A stretch of DNA of 64,000 nt, from positions 124,001 through 188,000 of the forward strand of contig NZ_JAUSTO010000001.1 in assembly GCF_030812885.1 (NCBI RefSeq). Reading direction: 5' to 3'. Positions 24,774 to 32,764 of the stretch are shown here, piece by piece. Each line of letters starts with the position of its first letter. Position 1 is the first letter of the stretch. Under the pieces are notes generated by a model. That model was given only the letters and a program-made list of their open reading frames with translations. It ran no database searches and was not told the DNA's origin. The position numbers and the translations under genes are program-made. The DNA comes from Moryella indoligenes (GTDB lineage: Bacteria > Bacillota > Clostridia > Lachnospirales > Lachnospiraceae).

Positions 24774-25193
24774 TCAGGAGCGAATGCTCACCCTGCCGTC
24801 GACGCAGTAAAAGGTAAAGGTTGCGAGAAAGAGCTCCTTCCCCGCGGCGTCCGTCACCGCCGCCTCTATAATAGCTGTTGCTCTGCCGCGCCGTATCACG
24901 CGGCTCTTTCCGTAGATGCGCTTTTCCTTCGTGGTGCTCAGATAATGAAGATCAGCGGTCTGTGTGACCCAGGCGTGACCGTCGCCGCGCGCCGTCATTC
25001 CGGCGATCACATCCGCCAGCGCATAAAAGGCGCCGCCGTGCACCATACCGTAGGCATTGGTGACATCGTCCTCTACGTCCAGATAACCCTCGGCGGCATG
25101 ATCCTCAAGATCTGTCACAACGACGTGATTATGCAGAGCAAAGCGGTTGTTGACGATCAGCTCCCGGTTTGCTTCCAGTTTTTCCTTGCTCAT
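24774..25193 (-). CDS. PaaI-type hot-dog thioesterase
   Basis: This 139-residue acyl-CoA thioesterase of the PaaI/YbgC-like hot-dog group carries the signature VHGGAFYALAD with His52, including the HGG motif. The start at 25193 has a GGGGAGG site 5 nt upstream and gives normal length. It lies 29 nt upstream of ppaC on the same strand and may share its transcript. The acyl substrate is unknown. Confidence 0.88.
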   Translation of the reverse strand: MSKEKLEANRELIVNNRFALHNHVVVTDLEDHAAEGYLDVEDDVTNAYGMVHGGAFYALADVIAGMTARGDGHAWVTQTADLHYLSTTKEKRIYGKSRVIRRGRATAIIEAAVTDAAGKELFLATFTFYCVDGRVSIRS

Positions 25194-25265
25194 AGCTGCC
25201 TCCCCTTCATCTGTAGCCCGGCTGCAACGGCCTTCCCTCAAAATTGTGCGTTCTCCCAGAGCTGT

Positions 25266-25294
25266 ATTATAACATGAGCTGACAGGACTGTCTC
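25266..25294 (-). promoter_or_regulatory. Promoter for the thioesterase/ppaC/DJ-1 transcript
   Basis: On the minus strand GAGACA (25289-25294) and a perfect TATAAT (25266-25271) are 17 nt apart, about 70 nt before the thioesterase ATG. Confidence 0.55.
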
Positions 25295-25295
25295 T

Positions 25296-25778
25296 TTACT
25301 TCTCATGCACCCGCTTTCCGCTCATATGATCAATGCTCAGCTCCAGCATCTGCACACGTTCTGCTGACTTAAGGATCTCCTCCTCTACAGCTTCCGGCGC
25401 GGGATAGTATTTCAGCCCCAGCTCTCTGACTCTTTCTACTGTTTCCCCGGGATCTTCTATCAAACGGATCCTGCCAAAAATGATCACGCTCTTTACATAG
25501 GGCGCCCAGTCTCCCTCCACGTATTCGCCCTCATCATATATGCAAAAAGATACTTTATTATTTCTTCTCAGGGCATCTATCTTATGCCCGGCCTTCGCGC
25601 CATGAAAATATATTTTCCTGTTCCCTTCATCATAGAGGAAGTTAATCGGAAGGGCATAGGGATACCCATCATCCCCGCTCACGGCAAGAACGCCCCGCCG
25701 TCCGCTTATAAGAAGCTCGATACATTCCTCCTCTGACAGCTTCTGCTTCAATCGTCTCATCTCACGAAATTCCGCCAT
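25296..25778 (-). CDS. Pyridoxamine 5'-phosphate oxidase-like flavoprotein (NimA-like)
   Basis: This 160-residue split-barrel protein belongs to the PNPOx-like/NimA group; many bind FMN or F420, and NimA relatives are linked to 5-nitroimidazole resistance. The start MAEFREMRRLKQ followed by the GRRGVLAVSGDDGYPYALPINF segment is typical, with His39-type NimA residues not firmly assignable. A GAGGAG site is 6 nt before the ATG. Probably a general flavin-dependent reductase; a resistance role should not be assumed. Confidence 0.85.
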   Translation of the reverse strand: MAEFREMRRLKQKLSEEECIELLISGRRGVLAVSGDDGYPYALPINFLYDEGNRKIYFHGAKAGHKIDALRRNNKVSFCIYDEGEYVEGDWAPYVKSVIIFGRIRLIEDPGETVERVRELGLKYYPAPEAVEEEILKSAERVQMLELSIDHMSGKRVHEK

Positions 25779-25853
25779 AATCTGCTCCTCAGGTTTTATC
25801 TGACCAAGGTATACTCTCTTTTAGTGCTTCTTCTCTATAGACTATTATAAACA

Positions 25854-25878
25854 GAGGACTGTCTGAACGACAGCCCTC
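25854..25878 (-). terminator. Weak hairpin upstream of the PNPOx-like gene
   Basis: A 10-bp stem with one mismatch (25854-25863 with 25869-25878) has a 5-nt loop, about 90 nt downstream of the broken secreted-protein gene on the minus strand. It is followed by TGTTTATAAT, which lacks a proper T-run but contains a possible -10 for the PNPOx-like gene. Confidence 0.4.
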
Positions 25879-25965
25879 CACATAAAAAATTTGTTATTGT
25901 ATCAAAGATCCTGCATCCTCAGGGGTTTTCAGGCCCTCATGTTAGCAGTTATCGTGCACTCACTA

Positions 25966-26553
25966 TCAGAACTCAACAGTAAAAGTAAAACCTTCAGAAT
26001 TCCATCCGAAGCTGCCGCTCCAGGATTCCGGGTAAATGATTCCCATTCGTGCATTTGCAACCTCGAGGCAATCTGCCCGTGTTTTCCCCTCAACCAACGG
26101 GGAAAAATATTCTCCCGTATTGCCTTTTACAACCTTATCATACCCATACTCACGGGTCTTTGCTTCCCAGAACACATTCGCTTCATCTTCATTGGTCGCC
26201 ACTGTGCCATTATAATAGTATGTCTGGAAATGCCCATCCGGCTGAATTTCACCTGTCTCATACTTTCCGCTCACATCCATCGCACCGCTGTCCTGAAAGT
26301 GATAAAAATATCCGTCAATATTCTTCCAGCCAATATCCAGATATCCATTGCCATCAAAGTGATACCACTGCTCATCGATTTTCTTACAATCGCTCTTTGG
26401 ATAGGAAGCGTCGTCATTCTGGTACCACCACTTCCAATTCTCCGAACCGTCAAAAATCCACTGCCCGGCAAAAGTAGGGACAGTGCCTGCAAGGCTGAGC
26501 GTCACAGTAAGCCCCAATGCCAAAACTCTACCGACTCATTTATTCTTCTTCAT
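25966..26553 (-). pseudogene. Secreted cell-wall/glucan-binding repeat protein with in-frame TGA at codon 6
   Basis: The best start is ATG at 26553 with a GGGAGAGG site 4 nt upstream. It reads Met-Lys-Lys-Asn-Lys, then TGA (26536-26538), then in the same frame VGRVLALGLTVTLSLAGTVPTFA, which completes a textbook signal peptide. The mature part has aromatic-Gly repeats of the choline/glucan-binding type (WYHFDGNGYLDIGW, FYHFQDSGAM) and an unrecognised C-terminal domain. Rescue from TTG at 26523 would shorten the signal and has no Shine-Dalgarno. A recent nonsense mutation is most likely; a sequencing error is the alternative. Base composition is AT-richer than its neighbours. Confidence 0.6.
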
Positions 26554-26747
26554 TTTTCCTCTCCCTCTTGAACCGCATAGAATCATTTATGCGTGTATAC
26601 ATAGGACTATCACCACCCAATTATTTTGTCAGGCCGGTCATCTTATACTGTCGACAGAGATTCTTTCTATATGAACTCTGCGTCCTCTGGCGCTATAATG
26701 ATAGCATGAATTTCCCTACTATCACATTTTCTCAGGGAGGGGCATCT

Positions 26748-27023
26748 ATGGATCTAAATATTTTTACAGATAATGCCAAGGTTATGGCCAAGGGAAAAAT
26801 TACGATCCCTAAGGATATTCGTTCCGTTCTCGGCGTTTCTAACGGAGATCGAGTAACATTTATTGTAGAGGGTAATTCTGTTCGCATGGTAAATTCTGCT
26901 GTGTATGCTATGCAGATACTTCAAAAAGAAATGGCTGGAGAAGCATCCAAAGCAGGCTTCCACTCCGATGAGGATGTCTTGGCACAGGCAAAAAGTGGAC
27001 ACAAAACAGAGATGAGAATTTAG
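26748..27023 (+). CDS. AbrB/MazE-type (SpoVT-AbrB fold) DNA-binding protein
   Basis: This 91-residue protein has the swapped-hairpin AbrB fold: AKGKITIPKDIRSVLGVSNGDRVTF is the family signature, near residues 14-38. Such proteins are transition-state regulators or antitoxins. GGGAGGGG precedes the ATG, and TATAAT at 26694-26699 is a good -10. No PIN or MazF toxin gene follows; the next element is a terminator and then tRNA-Pro on the other strand. It is therefore a lone regulator or a stranded antitoxin. Confidence 0.85.
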   Translation: MDLNIFTDNAKVMAKGKITIPKDIRSVLGVSNGDRVTFIVEGNSVRMVNSAVYAMQILQKEMAGEASKAGFHSDEDVLAQAKSGHKTEMRI

Positions 27024-27041
27024 CATATATTTCATAACAGC

Positions 27042-27079
27042 AAAAAAAGCCCGCAAACTATTGATTTTGCTGGCTTTTT
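27042..27079. terminator. Bidirectional terminator between the AbrB-like gene and tRNA-Pro
   Basis: A 10-bp stem with one mismatch (27048-27057 with 27066-27075) is flanked by an A-run on the left and a T-run on the right, so it can end transcripts from both convergent units. Confidence 0.88.
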
Positions 27080-27095
27080 CAGTATTACAACCACA

Positions 27096-27169
27096 TCGGG
27101 GTGACAGGATTCGAACCTGCGACATCCTGCTCCCAAAGCAGGCGCCCTACCGGGCTGGGCTACACCCCG
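27096..27169 (-). tRNA. tRNA-Pro(TGG)
   Basis: A 74-nt cloverleaf including the discriminator A. The acceptor stem CGGGGTG/CACCCCG, D-arm GCCC/GGGC, anticodon stem CCTGC/GCAGG with loop TTTGGGA (anticodon TGG) and T-arm with TTCGAAT are all present. The 3' CCA is not encoded. Confidence 0.97.
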
Positions 27170-27181
27170 AAATGCCTTATC

Positions 27182-27210
27182 ATTTTACTCTATTCTTCGA
27201 GAAAATTCAA
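27182..27210 (-). promoter_or_regulatory. tRNA-Pro promoter inside the phosphoesterase gene end
   Basis: On the minus strand TTGAAT (27205-27210) and TAAAAT (27182-27187) are separated by 17 nt, ending 12 nt before the tRNA 5' end. The -35 lies within the last codons of the upstream phosphoesterase gene. Confidence 0.6.
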
Positions 27211-27681
27211 TTGCAATCGTATATTTCCTCTCAGATCGCTCTCCAGCAGGATGTAGCTCGGCTTATGCCCCTCCTGGCGGGGATAGGAAAGACTGCCCGG
27301 ATTCAGAAGTGTCACGCCGCCCTTCTCCTCGATCACCGGACGATGTGTGTGTCCGAACATGGCAAGATCAAAACCGCGCGCCCGCGCCTCCTGGCGCAAA
27401 AGTTCCAGATCAAGGGAGACATTGTAGTAGTGTCCATGCGTCAGGAGACAGTTGTACTTTCCGATGCGAACCGTCTCCTCGGTCTCCAGATCAGAAAAGA
27501 AATCGTTATTTCCCTTCAAGACAATCAGACGGGTGCTGTCCGGCAGCCAGCTCTTGAATATCTGCTCGCTTCCCTCTGCATCCCCCAGGTGAATGAGCAG
27601 ATCGATCGGCCCCTCTTTCTCCAGTACCTTTTTCAGATTTTCATCTCTTCTGTGTGTATCGCTCACAATCAGGACTCTCAT
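27190..27681 (-). CDS. YfcE/MJ0936-type metallophosphoesterase
   Basis: This 163-residue calcineurin-like phosphoesterase shows the full set of metal motifs: VSDTH (Asp8, His10), HLGDAEG, KGNND, LTHGH and FGHTH. It overlaps rdgB by 4 nt (ATGA), matching the ysnA-ysnB pair of Bacillus, so the two are translationally coupled. Small proteins of this type are phosphodiesterases of uncertain natural substrate. Confidence 0.92.
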   Translation of the reverse strand: MRVLIVSDTHRRDENLKKVLEKEGPIDLLIHLGDAEGSEQIFKSWLPDSTRLIVLKGNNDFFSDLETEETVRIGKYNCLLTHGHYYNVSLDLELLRQEARARGFDLAMFGHTHRPVIEEKGGVTLLNPGSLSYPRQEGHKPSYILLESDLRGNIRLQLNFLEE

Positions 27682-28283
27682 AATGCGATGCCCCTCAGCT
27701 TCTCTCTCATGCTGCGCAGCGCCTTTCCACGGTGGCTGATCGCATTCTTCTCATTATCCGGGAGCTCGGCAGAGCACTTGCCGTACTCCGGCAGCCATAG
27801 TATGGGATCATAGCCAAAACCATGCGCTCCCGCAGGCTTAAGTGCAATCTCTCCCTCCATGGTCCCCTCTGTCACAAAGCTCCTCCCATCCGGAAGGATG
27901 CAGGCAATCGCAGCCTGAAAGCGGGCGCTTCGCTCCCGGGATACAGCTCCCTCAAGTCGTCTGATGATCTCTGCGTTCTTCACACTGTAGGGTGTCTCCC
28001 GCCCCAGCCAGCGCGCAGAGTAGATTCCCGGCTCCCCGCCCAGATAATCCACTACGAGTCCGGAATCGTCCGCCATCACGATTGCATCCGGGCAGAGCGC
28101 ATGGACCGCCCGCGCCTTTATCATGGCATTCTCCGCAAAGCTCTGTCCATTCTCCTCCGGCTCTGCATCCACTCCGGCTTCCTTCATAGAGAATATCTCT
28201 GCATCCAGCTCTGAAAAGATCTCCCGAATCTCCCGAAGCTTATTCTCATTTCCTGTCGCAAATACAATTTTTGTCTTCGCCAT
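27678..28283 (-). CDS. rdgB: Non-canonical purine NTP pyrophosphatase (RdgB/HAM1)
   Basis: RdgB hydrolyses dITP, ITP and XTP to monophosphates, keeping deaminated purines out of nucleic acids. The start MAKTKIVFATGNENKLREI with a CAGGAA site gives 201 residues, the family norm; the longer upstream frame is discarded. FATGNENK, VMADDSGL and SHRGKA motifs are present. The 3' end overlaps the phosphoesterase start by 4 nt. Confidence 0.95.
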   Translation of the reverse strand: MAKTKIVFATGNENKLREIREIFSELDAEIFSMKEAGVDAEPEENGQSFAENAMIKARAVHALCPDAIVMADDSGLVVDYLGGEPGIYSARWLGRETPYSVKNAEIIRRLEGAVSRERSARFQAAIACILPDGRSFVTEGTMEGEIALKPAGAHGFGYDPILWLPEYGKCSAELPDNEKNAISHRGKALRSMREKLRGIAL

Positions 28284-28311
28284 AGCTGTTCCTGTTGTGA
28301 CAGCAGCACTG

Positions 28312-29517
28312 TCACTTCCTCTTTTCGATCTGCCGCTCTTTGTCAGCATTTCCCGCATCACATTCCAAAACATGCTTACGCCTCGGGGGCTTCTTGCCAA
28401 GAAACTGATAAAAATAAGTCTTCATCATCCCGTTATAGATCTTCCGGTTCTTATCTGCCCTGCGGCCGATGCACTGCTCCGCCCCCGGAAAGGAGGTAAT
28501 CATGTACAGCGACCAGTCCTCCAGCGCAAGGTAGCGCTCTCCGAGCGTCCGGTACAGAAGCTCCAGCCCCTCGTCGTTCTTCAGGCGCTCACCATAGGGC
28601 GGGTTTGTAACCAAAAAGCCATATTTTTTTGCGTGCGACAGCTCTGCGACCGACCTCTGCTGGAAGTGAATGAGCTGCCCGACTCCCGCCTGCTCTGCAT
28701 TGATCTTCGCACTGCGAATCACAGACGGATCGATATCGTAGCCCTGAATATCCGTCTCCACTTCTAACTTCAACAGCTCATTGGCCTCATCCAGCGCATC
28801 GTACCAGCACTTCTTTGGAATCAGCTGTTCCCAGCTCTGAGACAGAAACTCACGATTCATGCCTGGAGCCATATTTGCCGCCATCATGGCTGCCTCAATG
28901 GGAAAGGTTCCGCTCCCGCAAAACGGATCTACCAGAATGCGGTCGCTGTGCCATGGGGTCAGCTTAAGCAGTGCAGCCGCCAGCGTCTCGGTGATCGGAG
29001 CCTTCGCAGTCTCCGTCCTGTAACCGCGCTTATGAAGCGAGGCGCCGCTCGTATCCAGCGCGACTGTCACGATATCATTATGGAGAAAGGCGCGCACCGG
29101 ATAGCTCTCCCCACTCTCCGCAAACTGCGTGAGCCCGTAACGCCGCCCCATACTGCGAACCATTGCCTTTTTCATGATAGACTGAATATCAGAGGGCGAG
29201 AAAAGCTTGCTGTTGATCGAGGTCGCCTTGGTGACCCAAAACTTCCCATCCCTCGGGATCAGCTCGCTCCACGGCAGCGCCGCAGTCCCCTCAAACAGCT
29301 CGTCGTAGGTCGTCGCGCGAAAGCTCCCGACCTCCAGCAGCACACGCTCCGCCGTGCGCAGCCAGATATTGGCACGTGCAATCGCCTCTGCATCCCCGAT
29401 GAAGCTTACCTTTCCATTGTCCGTGGCGCTCACATCATAGCCGAGCTCCGTGATCTCTCTCTTCAGAACGGCCTCCAGACCAAAGTGACAGGGCGCCGTC
29501 AGCTTGTATGTTTTCAT
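28312..29517 (-). CDS. THUMP-domain class I SAM RNA methyltransferase (RlmL N-domain/YpsC-like)
   Basis: This 401-residue protein has an N-terminal THUMP RNA-binding domain and a C-terminal Rossmann methyltransferase. VDPFCGSGTFPIEAA is the SAM loop and TNPPYGERL the catalytic N6/N2 motif typical of guanine-N2 methylation. It corresponds to the YpsC/RlmL group that makes m2G in 23S rRNA; the exact target is inferred. The start at 29517 has GAGGAG 3-4 nt upstream. It lies 28 nt upstream of rdgB on the same strand. Confidence 0.9.
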   Translation of the reverse strand: MKTYKLTAPCHFGLEAVLKREITELGYDVSATDNGKVSFIGDAEAIARANIWLRTAERVLLEVGSFRATTYDELFEGTAALPWSELIPRDGKFWVTKATSINSKLFSPSDIQSIMKKAMVRSMGRRYGLTQFAESGESYPVRAFLHNDIVTVALDTSGASLHKRGYRTETAKAPITETLAAALLKLTPWHSDRILVDPFCGSGTFPIEAAMMAANMAPGMNREFLSQSWEQLIPKKCWYDALDEANELLKLEVETDIQGYDIDPSVIRSAKINAEQAGVGQLIHFQQRSVAELSHAKKYGFLVTNPPYGERLKNDEGLELLYRTLGERYLALEDWSLYMITSFPGAEQCIGRRADKNRKIYNGMMKTYFYQFLGKKPPRRKHVLECDAGNADKERQIEKRK

Positions 29518-29561
29518 TTTCTCCTCATTCCGCCAAGTATACACAGTAGCATTTATCATAA

Positions 29562-29606
29562 ACGAAAAGAGCGGTCACTGCAAGAAGAAGACCCGCAGTA
29601 CCGCTC
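29562..29606 (-). terminator. Terminator of the NlpC/P60 gene
   Basis: On the minus strand a 12-bp stem with one bulge (29595-29606 with 29569-29581) is followed by TTTTCGTTT, about 100 nt after the stop codon and before the methyltransferase gene. Confidence 0.8.
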
Positions 29607-29707
29607 CTTATCTCTGTGTTCAGTCCGTTCCTGTCTCAGAACAGGGGCTATGCTCCCATCCGCAGCATAGTGCGAAGGAGAGCCCTTCACTCTATCAGTT
29701 CTGTACC

Positions 29708-30616
29708 TCAGTCGCCCAGTACATTTCGGATATCCAGCGCGGGCGCATAGTCCCAGGGTGTGATGCGAATCCCCTTGCCGCTTCCGACTGCATGAATGGC
29801 CTGTCCATCTCCCATGTAGATCGAGATATGATTCACAACGCCATCCTTTGGACTTCCGTCGTAGGCAATAATATCGCCGGGACGCATCTCATCCTCACTC
29901 ACGCTGACACCGCTCTTCGCCTGTGCTGCCGACTGGTGGTAGAGAGAGATCCCTGCCGCCTGCTTCATCACATAGAGCACCAGTCCGGAGCAGTCAAAGC
30001 CGGACTCCGGTGTAATTCCGCCGTAAGTATAAACACCGCCCTCAAACTGCCTTGCATAATCAACAATCTCTTTTCTCAGCTCACTGACCTGACTCCAGTC
30101 CGTTGTAAGCGCCTTTCCTGAATTGACCGGACGATTGTGAACCACCGGCTCCCGGACGCCGCTGTTTCCTGCCTGTACCGATGCAACTCCGGGACCGGTC
30201 ACCTGATCGCGGGCGGCCTGCTCCTCATCTGTGAGCACAGCGGAATTGTCAGCAAGCTTCAGCAGCTCTTTTTCTGTCGTCTGAAGCTCTGTCCGCAGCT
30301 TCTCCGTCGAAGCTGCCTTCACCTCAGCCTGTACCATCTTTACTTCCGCTGCCTTCTGCTCCGCCGGGGCTTCCGGTATCTCAGCTTTTGAAGGCTCCGC
30401 AGGTGCGGCTGCTGTCTCTACCGCCAGCACAGGTACCACTCCCACTGCTTCCGCGCTTTTTTGCGCAGCTATCTCCTGTACAGGGCTCTCTGAACTCTCC
30501 GACACCGGAGCTCCGCCGACCTGCTCCCTGGCTGCCAGCACAGGCATCGCCGCAGAAAACGCAATGCAGGCTGAAAGAAAAGCTGCGGCGCAGGGTTTAA
30601 AATATCTTTTCTTCAT
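29708..30616 (-). CDS. Secreted NlpC/P60 (C40) peptidoglycan hydrolase
   Basis: This 302-residue protein has a Sec signal peptide (MKKRYFKPCAAAF start, cleavage after about residue 29), a long Ala/Glu/Pro-rich linker with a helical stretch (about 90-125), and a C-terminal NlpC/P60 domain with Cys209 in FDCSG, His263 in VNHISIY and His275. These enzymes cleave D-Glu-diamino-acid bonds in cell-wall peptides during growth or separation. CCGGAGG precedes the ATG. A strong promoter lies 73-101 nt upstream. Confidence 0.93.
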   Translation of the reverse strand: MKKRYFKPCAAAFLSACIAFSAAMPVLAAREQVGGAPVSESSESPVQEIAAQKSAEAVGVVPVLAVETAAAPAEPSKAEIPEAPAEQKAAEVKMVQAEVKAASTEKLRTELQTTEKELLKLADNSAVLTDEEQAARDQVTGPGVASVQAGNSGVREPVVHNRPVNSGKALTTDWSQVSELRKEIVDYARQFEGGVYTYGGITPESGFDCSGLVLYVMKQAAGISLYHQSAAQAKSGVSVSEDEMRPGDIIAYDGSPKDGVVNHISIYMGDGQAIHAVGSGKGIRITPWDYAPALDIRNVLGD

Positions 30617-30688
30617 CGCGTCCTCCGGAATGATGTCAGAAATCTTTTAGTAACATTTTAATATTTATGGAATGATTCGGTAACATTT

Positions 30689-30717
30689 AGTATAAAAGTC
30701 CCGGACAGGGAAGTCAA
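30689..30717 (-). promoter_or_regulatory. Promoter of the NlpC/P60 gene
   Basis: On the minus strand TTGACT (30712-30717) and TATACT (30689-30694) have a 17-nt spacer. Two TGTTAC words occur in the leader but not with the 5-nt spacing of a WalR box. Confidence 0.75.
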
Positions 30718-30764
30718 TGAAGAAATTCTTACAGCATTATTACATCAGAAATTATATAAAACAA

Positions 30765-30793
30765 TTGACAAAGCAACAGCACTATGGTATTCT
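30765..30793 (+). promoter_or_regulatory. tRNA-Thr promoter
   Basis: TTGACA (30765-30770) and TATTCT (30788-30793) with a 17-nt spacer lie 39 nt before the tRNA. Confidence 0.75.
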
Positions 30794-30832
30794 ACCAAAG
30801 CTTGATTGAGAGCAATCTCGATTTGGCACAAA

Positions 30833-30905
30833 GCTGATGTAGCACAGTCGGTAGTGCGTCGCATTGGTAGTGCGGAGGTCACGGGTCCGATTCCCGTCAT
30901 CAGCT
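30833..30905 (+). tRNA. tRNA-Thr(GGT)
   Basis: A 73-nt cloverleaf with acceptor GCTGATG/CATCAGC, D-arm GCAC/GTGC, anticodon loop TTGGTAG (anticodon GGT) and T-arm CGGGTCCGATTCCCG. The anticodon stem contains one T-G pair. CCA is not encoded. Confidence 0.94.
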
Positions 30906-30917
30906 CTGAACAGAGAG

Positions 30918-30952
30918 CGGAAACCTTGAATTTTCAGGGTCTCCGTTTTTTT
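30918..30952 (+). terminator. Terminator of tRNA-Thr
   Basis: A roughly 13-bp imperfect stem (30918-30930 with 30933-30945) is followed by seven T residues, 12 nt after the tRNA. Confidence 0.85.
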
Positions 30953-31171
30953 ATTTTGTAGCATCGTCCCCTCTTCTTTCGAGGTTTTATTCTAAAAGCT
31001 TTGATGATATTTTTCAATTGCGCATAGGTGATTACAGGGCTGTTTTTGCGTGATAGATCATGAATGTGAATGATTGATCTATCATCTATCTCTTTGATAT
31101 AGGATTAAGAGGGGATATTTACAAAAAGCTGAATGTTTAGAATGTTGAATATGACAATTTTTAATTTCCTC
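30953..31171. other. AT-rich spacer between tRNA-Thr and recO
   Basis: No gene was recognised. The only clear structure is a perfect 10-bp inverted repeat, TGATAGATCA at 31051-31060 and TGATCTATCA at 31075-31084, with a 14-nt loop. There is no T-run on either side, so it looks more like a protein-binding site or relic than a terminator. Confidence 0.5.
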
Positions 31172-31819
31172 TCACAGAAGCTTCAGTATCTCCAGCGAAT
31201 GGAGCGTCCTGTCCACATAGCGATGGAGCGAGGCGTCCACGTTTTCGCCGAGCTCTGCGAGACTCTCCTCACTTATGGCAAAGGTATAGAGCTTCTCCAG
31301 CGGCGCAGTGCAGATATAGTGCCAGGTATAGGCGCAGCCCTCCCCGCTCCTCAGCGGCGGTTCCGGGTCATAGCTTCCGTCCGTGACCATGCTGCGAAGC
31401 TCAAAGATGCGGCGCGTCAGTTCCCTCGGGAGAGCGGGCTTTTGCAGTGCGAGGAGACTGAAGTACAGGAGCTTTAAGTAGCGCGGTTCCGGCGCATACT
31501 CCCTGTTGTAGTAATCCATCAGCTCCAGAAAATAGGTTCCGTAGCAGGTGCTCTCCACGTCCAGCGTGAGCGACTCAAAGTAATTTGCGATCTCTGCGCC
31601 CTCCAACGTATAGCTGTCACGTCCCTGAAACAGACTGAACTTTCCATATGCAAAGGGCCGGGTCACCCCCATAAAGGGGCTGCCCGGCCTTCCTGCACCG
31701 CGGGCAAAGAAGGAGAGCTTCCCCTGCTCCAGCGTAAGGAGCGCGACTCTTCGGTCCCGCTCCCCGACCGGCATAACACTCAGCACCATACCGGTGACCT
31801 CAATCACTCCGTTCCTCAT
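31172..31819 (-). CDS. recO: DNA repair protein RecO
   Basis: RecO loads RecA onto SSB-coated DNA in the RecFOR pathway. The 215 residues have the N-terminal OB-fold (GMVLSVMPVGERDRRVALLT) and a C-terminal helical domain. The protein is slightly shorter than the usual 240-260 and shows no four-Cys zinc site, as in some family members. It follows era directly on the same strand, the standard Firmicutes order. Confidence 0.9.
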   Translation of the reverse strand: MRNGVIEVTGMVLSVMPVGERDRRVALLTLEQGKLSFFARGAGRPGSPFMGVTRPFAYGKFSLFQGRDSYTLEGAEIANYFESLTLDVESTCYGTYFLELMDYYNREYAPEPRYLKLLYFSLLALQKPALPRELTRRIFELRSMVTDGSYDPEPPLRSGEGCAYTWHYICTAPLEKLYTFAISEESLAELGENVDASLHRYVDRTLHSLEILKLL

Positions 31820-31864
31820 GCCTCTCCCGACCTCTTGAAAAACAGCTGCTCATCCGTATGCGCC

Positions 31865-32764
31865 TTATTTCCTAAGACTCCTCATATCATAACCGAAGGA
31901 CTTAAGCTGCGTGTCATTGTCACGCCACTCCTTTCGCACCTTGACCCAGAGCTTCAGATTCACCTTTGCCTCCGTCAGCTCCTCTATCGCAATGCGCGCC
32001 CCTGTCCCGATGCGCTTCAGCATCTGACCGCCTCTGCCGATAATCATTCCCTTGTGGGACTCCCTCTCGCAGACGATATTCGCGTCCAGATCTATGATTC
32101 CGTCCTCCCGTTCCTTCATCCGCTCCACTGTGACCGCGATGCCGTGCGGAACCTCGTCCCGCAGAAGACGCAGCGCCTGTTCCCTGATGAGCTCCGCAGC
32201 GATATCCCGCATTGGCTCCTCCGTGACCGTGTCCTCATCATAGAACATCGGTCCCTCCGGCAGAAGCTGATACAGAGTGTCCAGCAAAAGCTCCAGATTC
32301 TCGCTCCGGAGAGCGGAGACCGCCACAAGCTCTTTGGGCCTCGCAAAGCTCTGATACTTTTCTATGCTCTCCGCCAGCGCCTTTCTGTCCTTCACTTTGT
32401 CCGTCTTATTGACAACCAGCACCAGTGGCCGGTGATTTTTCTTCAGTTTCTCCGCGATCTCTGTCTCTGCCGCACCAATATACTCTGTGGCATCAACGAT
32501 CCAGAGCAGCACATCCGCCTCCTCTATTGTCTTCTCTGCCACGTCCACCATGAAGCGCCCGAGCTTGTTCTTCGCGCGGGTCATCCCCGGCGTATCCTCA
32601 AAGACTATCTGACCGCGTGCATCTGTGTACACCGTGCGTATCTGACTTCTGGTAGTCTGTGCCTTCTCGGAGGTGATAGCGATCTTCTGACCAATCAGGT
32701 GATTCATCAGCGTCGACTTCCCCACATTCGGGCGCCCGATCAGGGCTACAAATCCTGACTTCAT
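31865..32764 (-). CDS. era: Ribosome-assembly GTPase Era
   Basis: Era is a small GTPase that binds 16S rRNA near its 3' end during 30S maturation. The 299 residues have G1 GRPNVGKS starting at residue 10, DTPG, NKTD and a C-terminal KH domain. The start at 32764 (MKSGFVALIG) has an AAGGAAG site and overlaps the M16C peptidase stop by 4 nt; the upstream extension is non-coding. recO follows. Confidence 0.97.
   Translation of the reverse strand: MKSGFVALIGRPNVGKSTLMNHLIGQKIAITSEKAQTTRSQIRTVYTDARGQIVFEDTPGMTRAKNKLGRFMVDVAEKTIEEADVLLWIVDATEYIGAAETEIAEKLKKNHRPLVLVVNKTDKVKDRKALAESIEKYQSFARPKELVAVSALRSENLELLLDTLYQLLPEGPMFYDEDTVTEEPMRDIAAELIREQALRLLRDEVPHGIAVTVERMKEREDGIIDLDANIVCERESHKGMIIGRGGQMLKRIGTGARIAIEELTEAKVNLKLWVKVRKEWRDNDTQLKSFGYDMRSLRK

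Noticed and set aside
26536..26538. TGA read as selenocysteine or tryptophan
   Set aside because: The codon lies in a signal peptide n-region, where selenocysteine makes no sense, and TGA is used as a normal stop by other genes here, such as comEC.
30617..30720. WalR box upstream of the NlpC/P60 gene
   Set aside because: Two TGTTAC words exist but are not arranged as direct repeats with the required 5-nt spacing.
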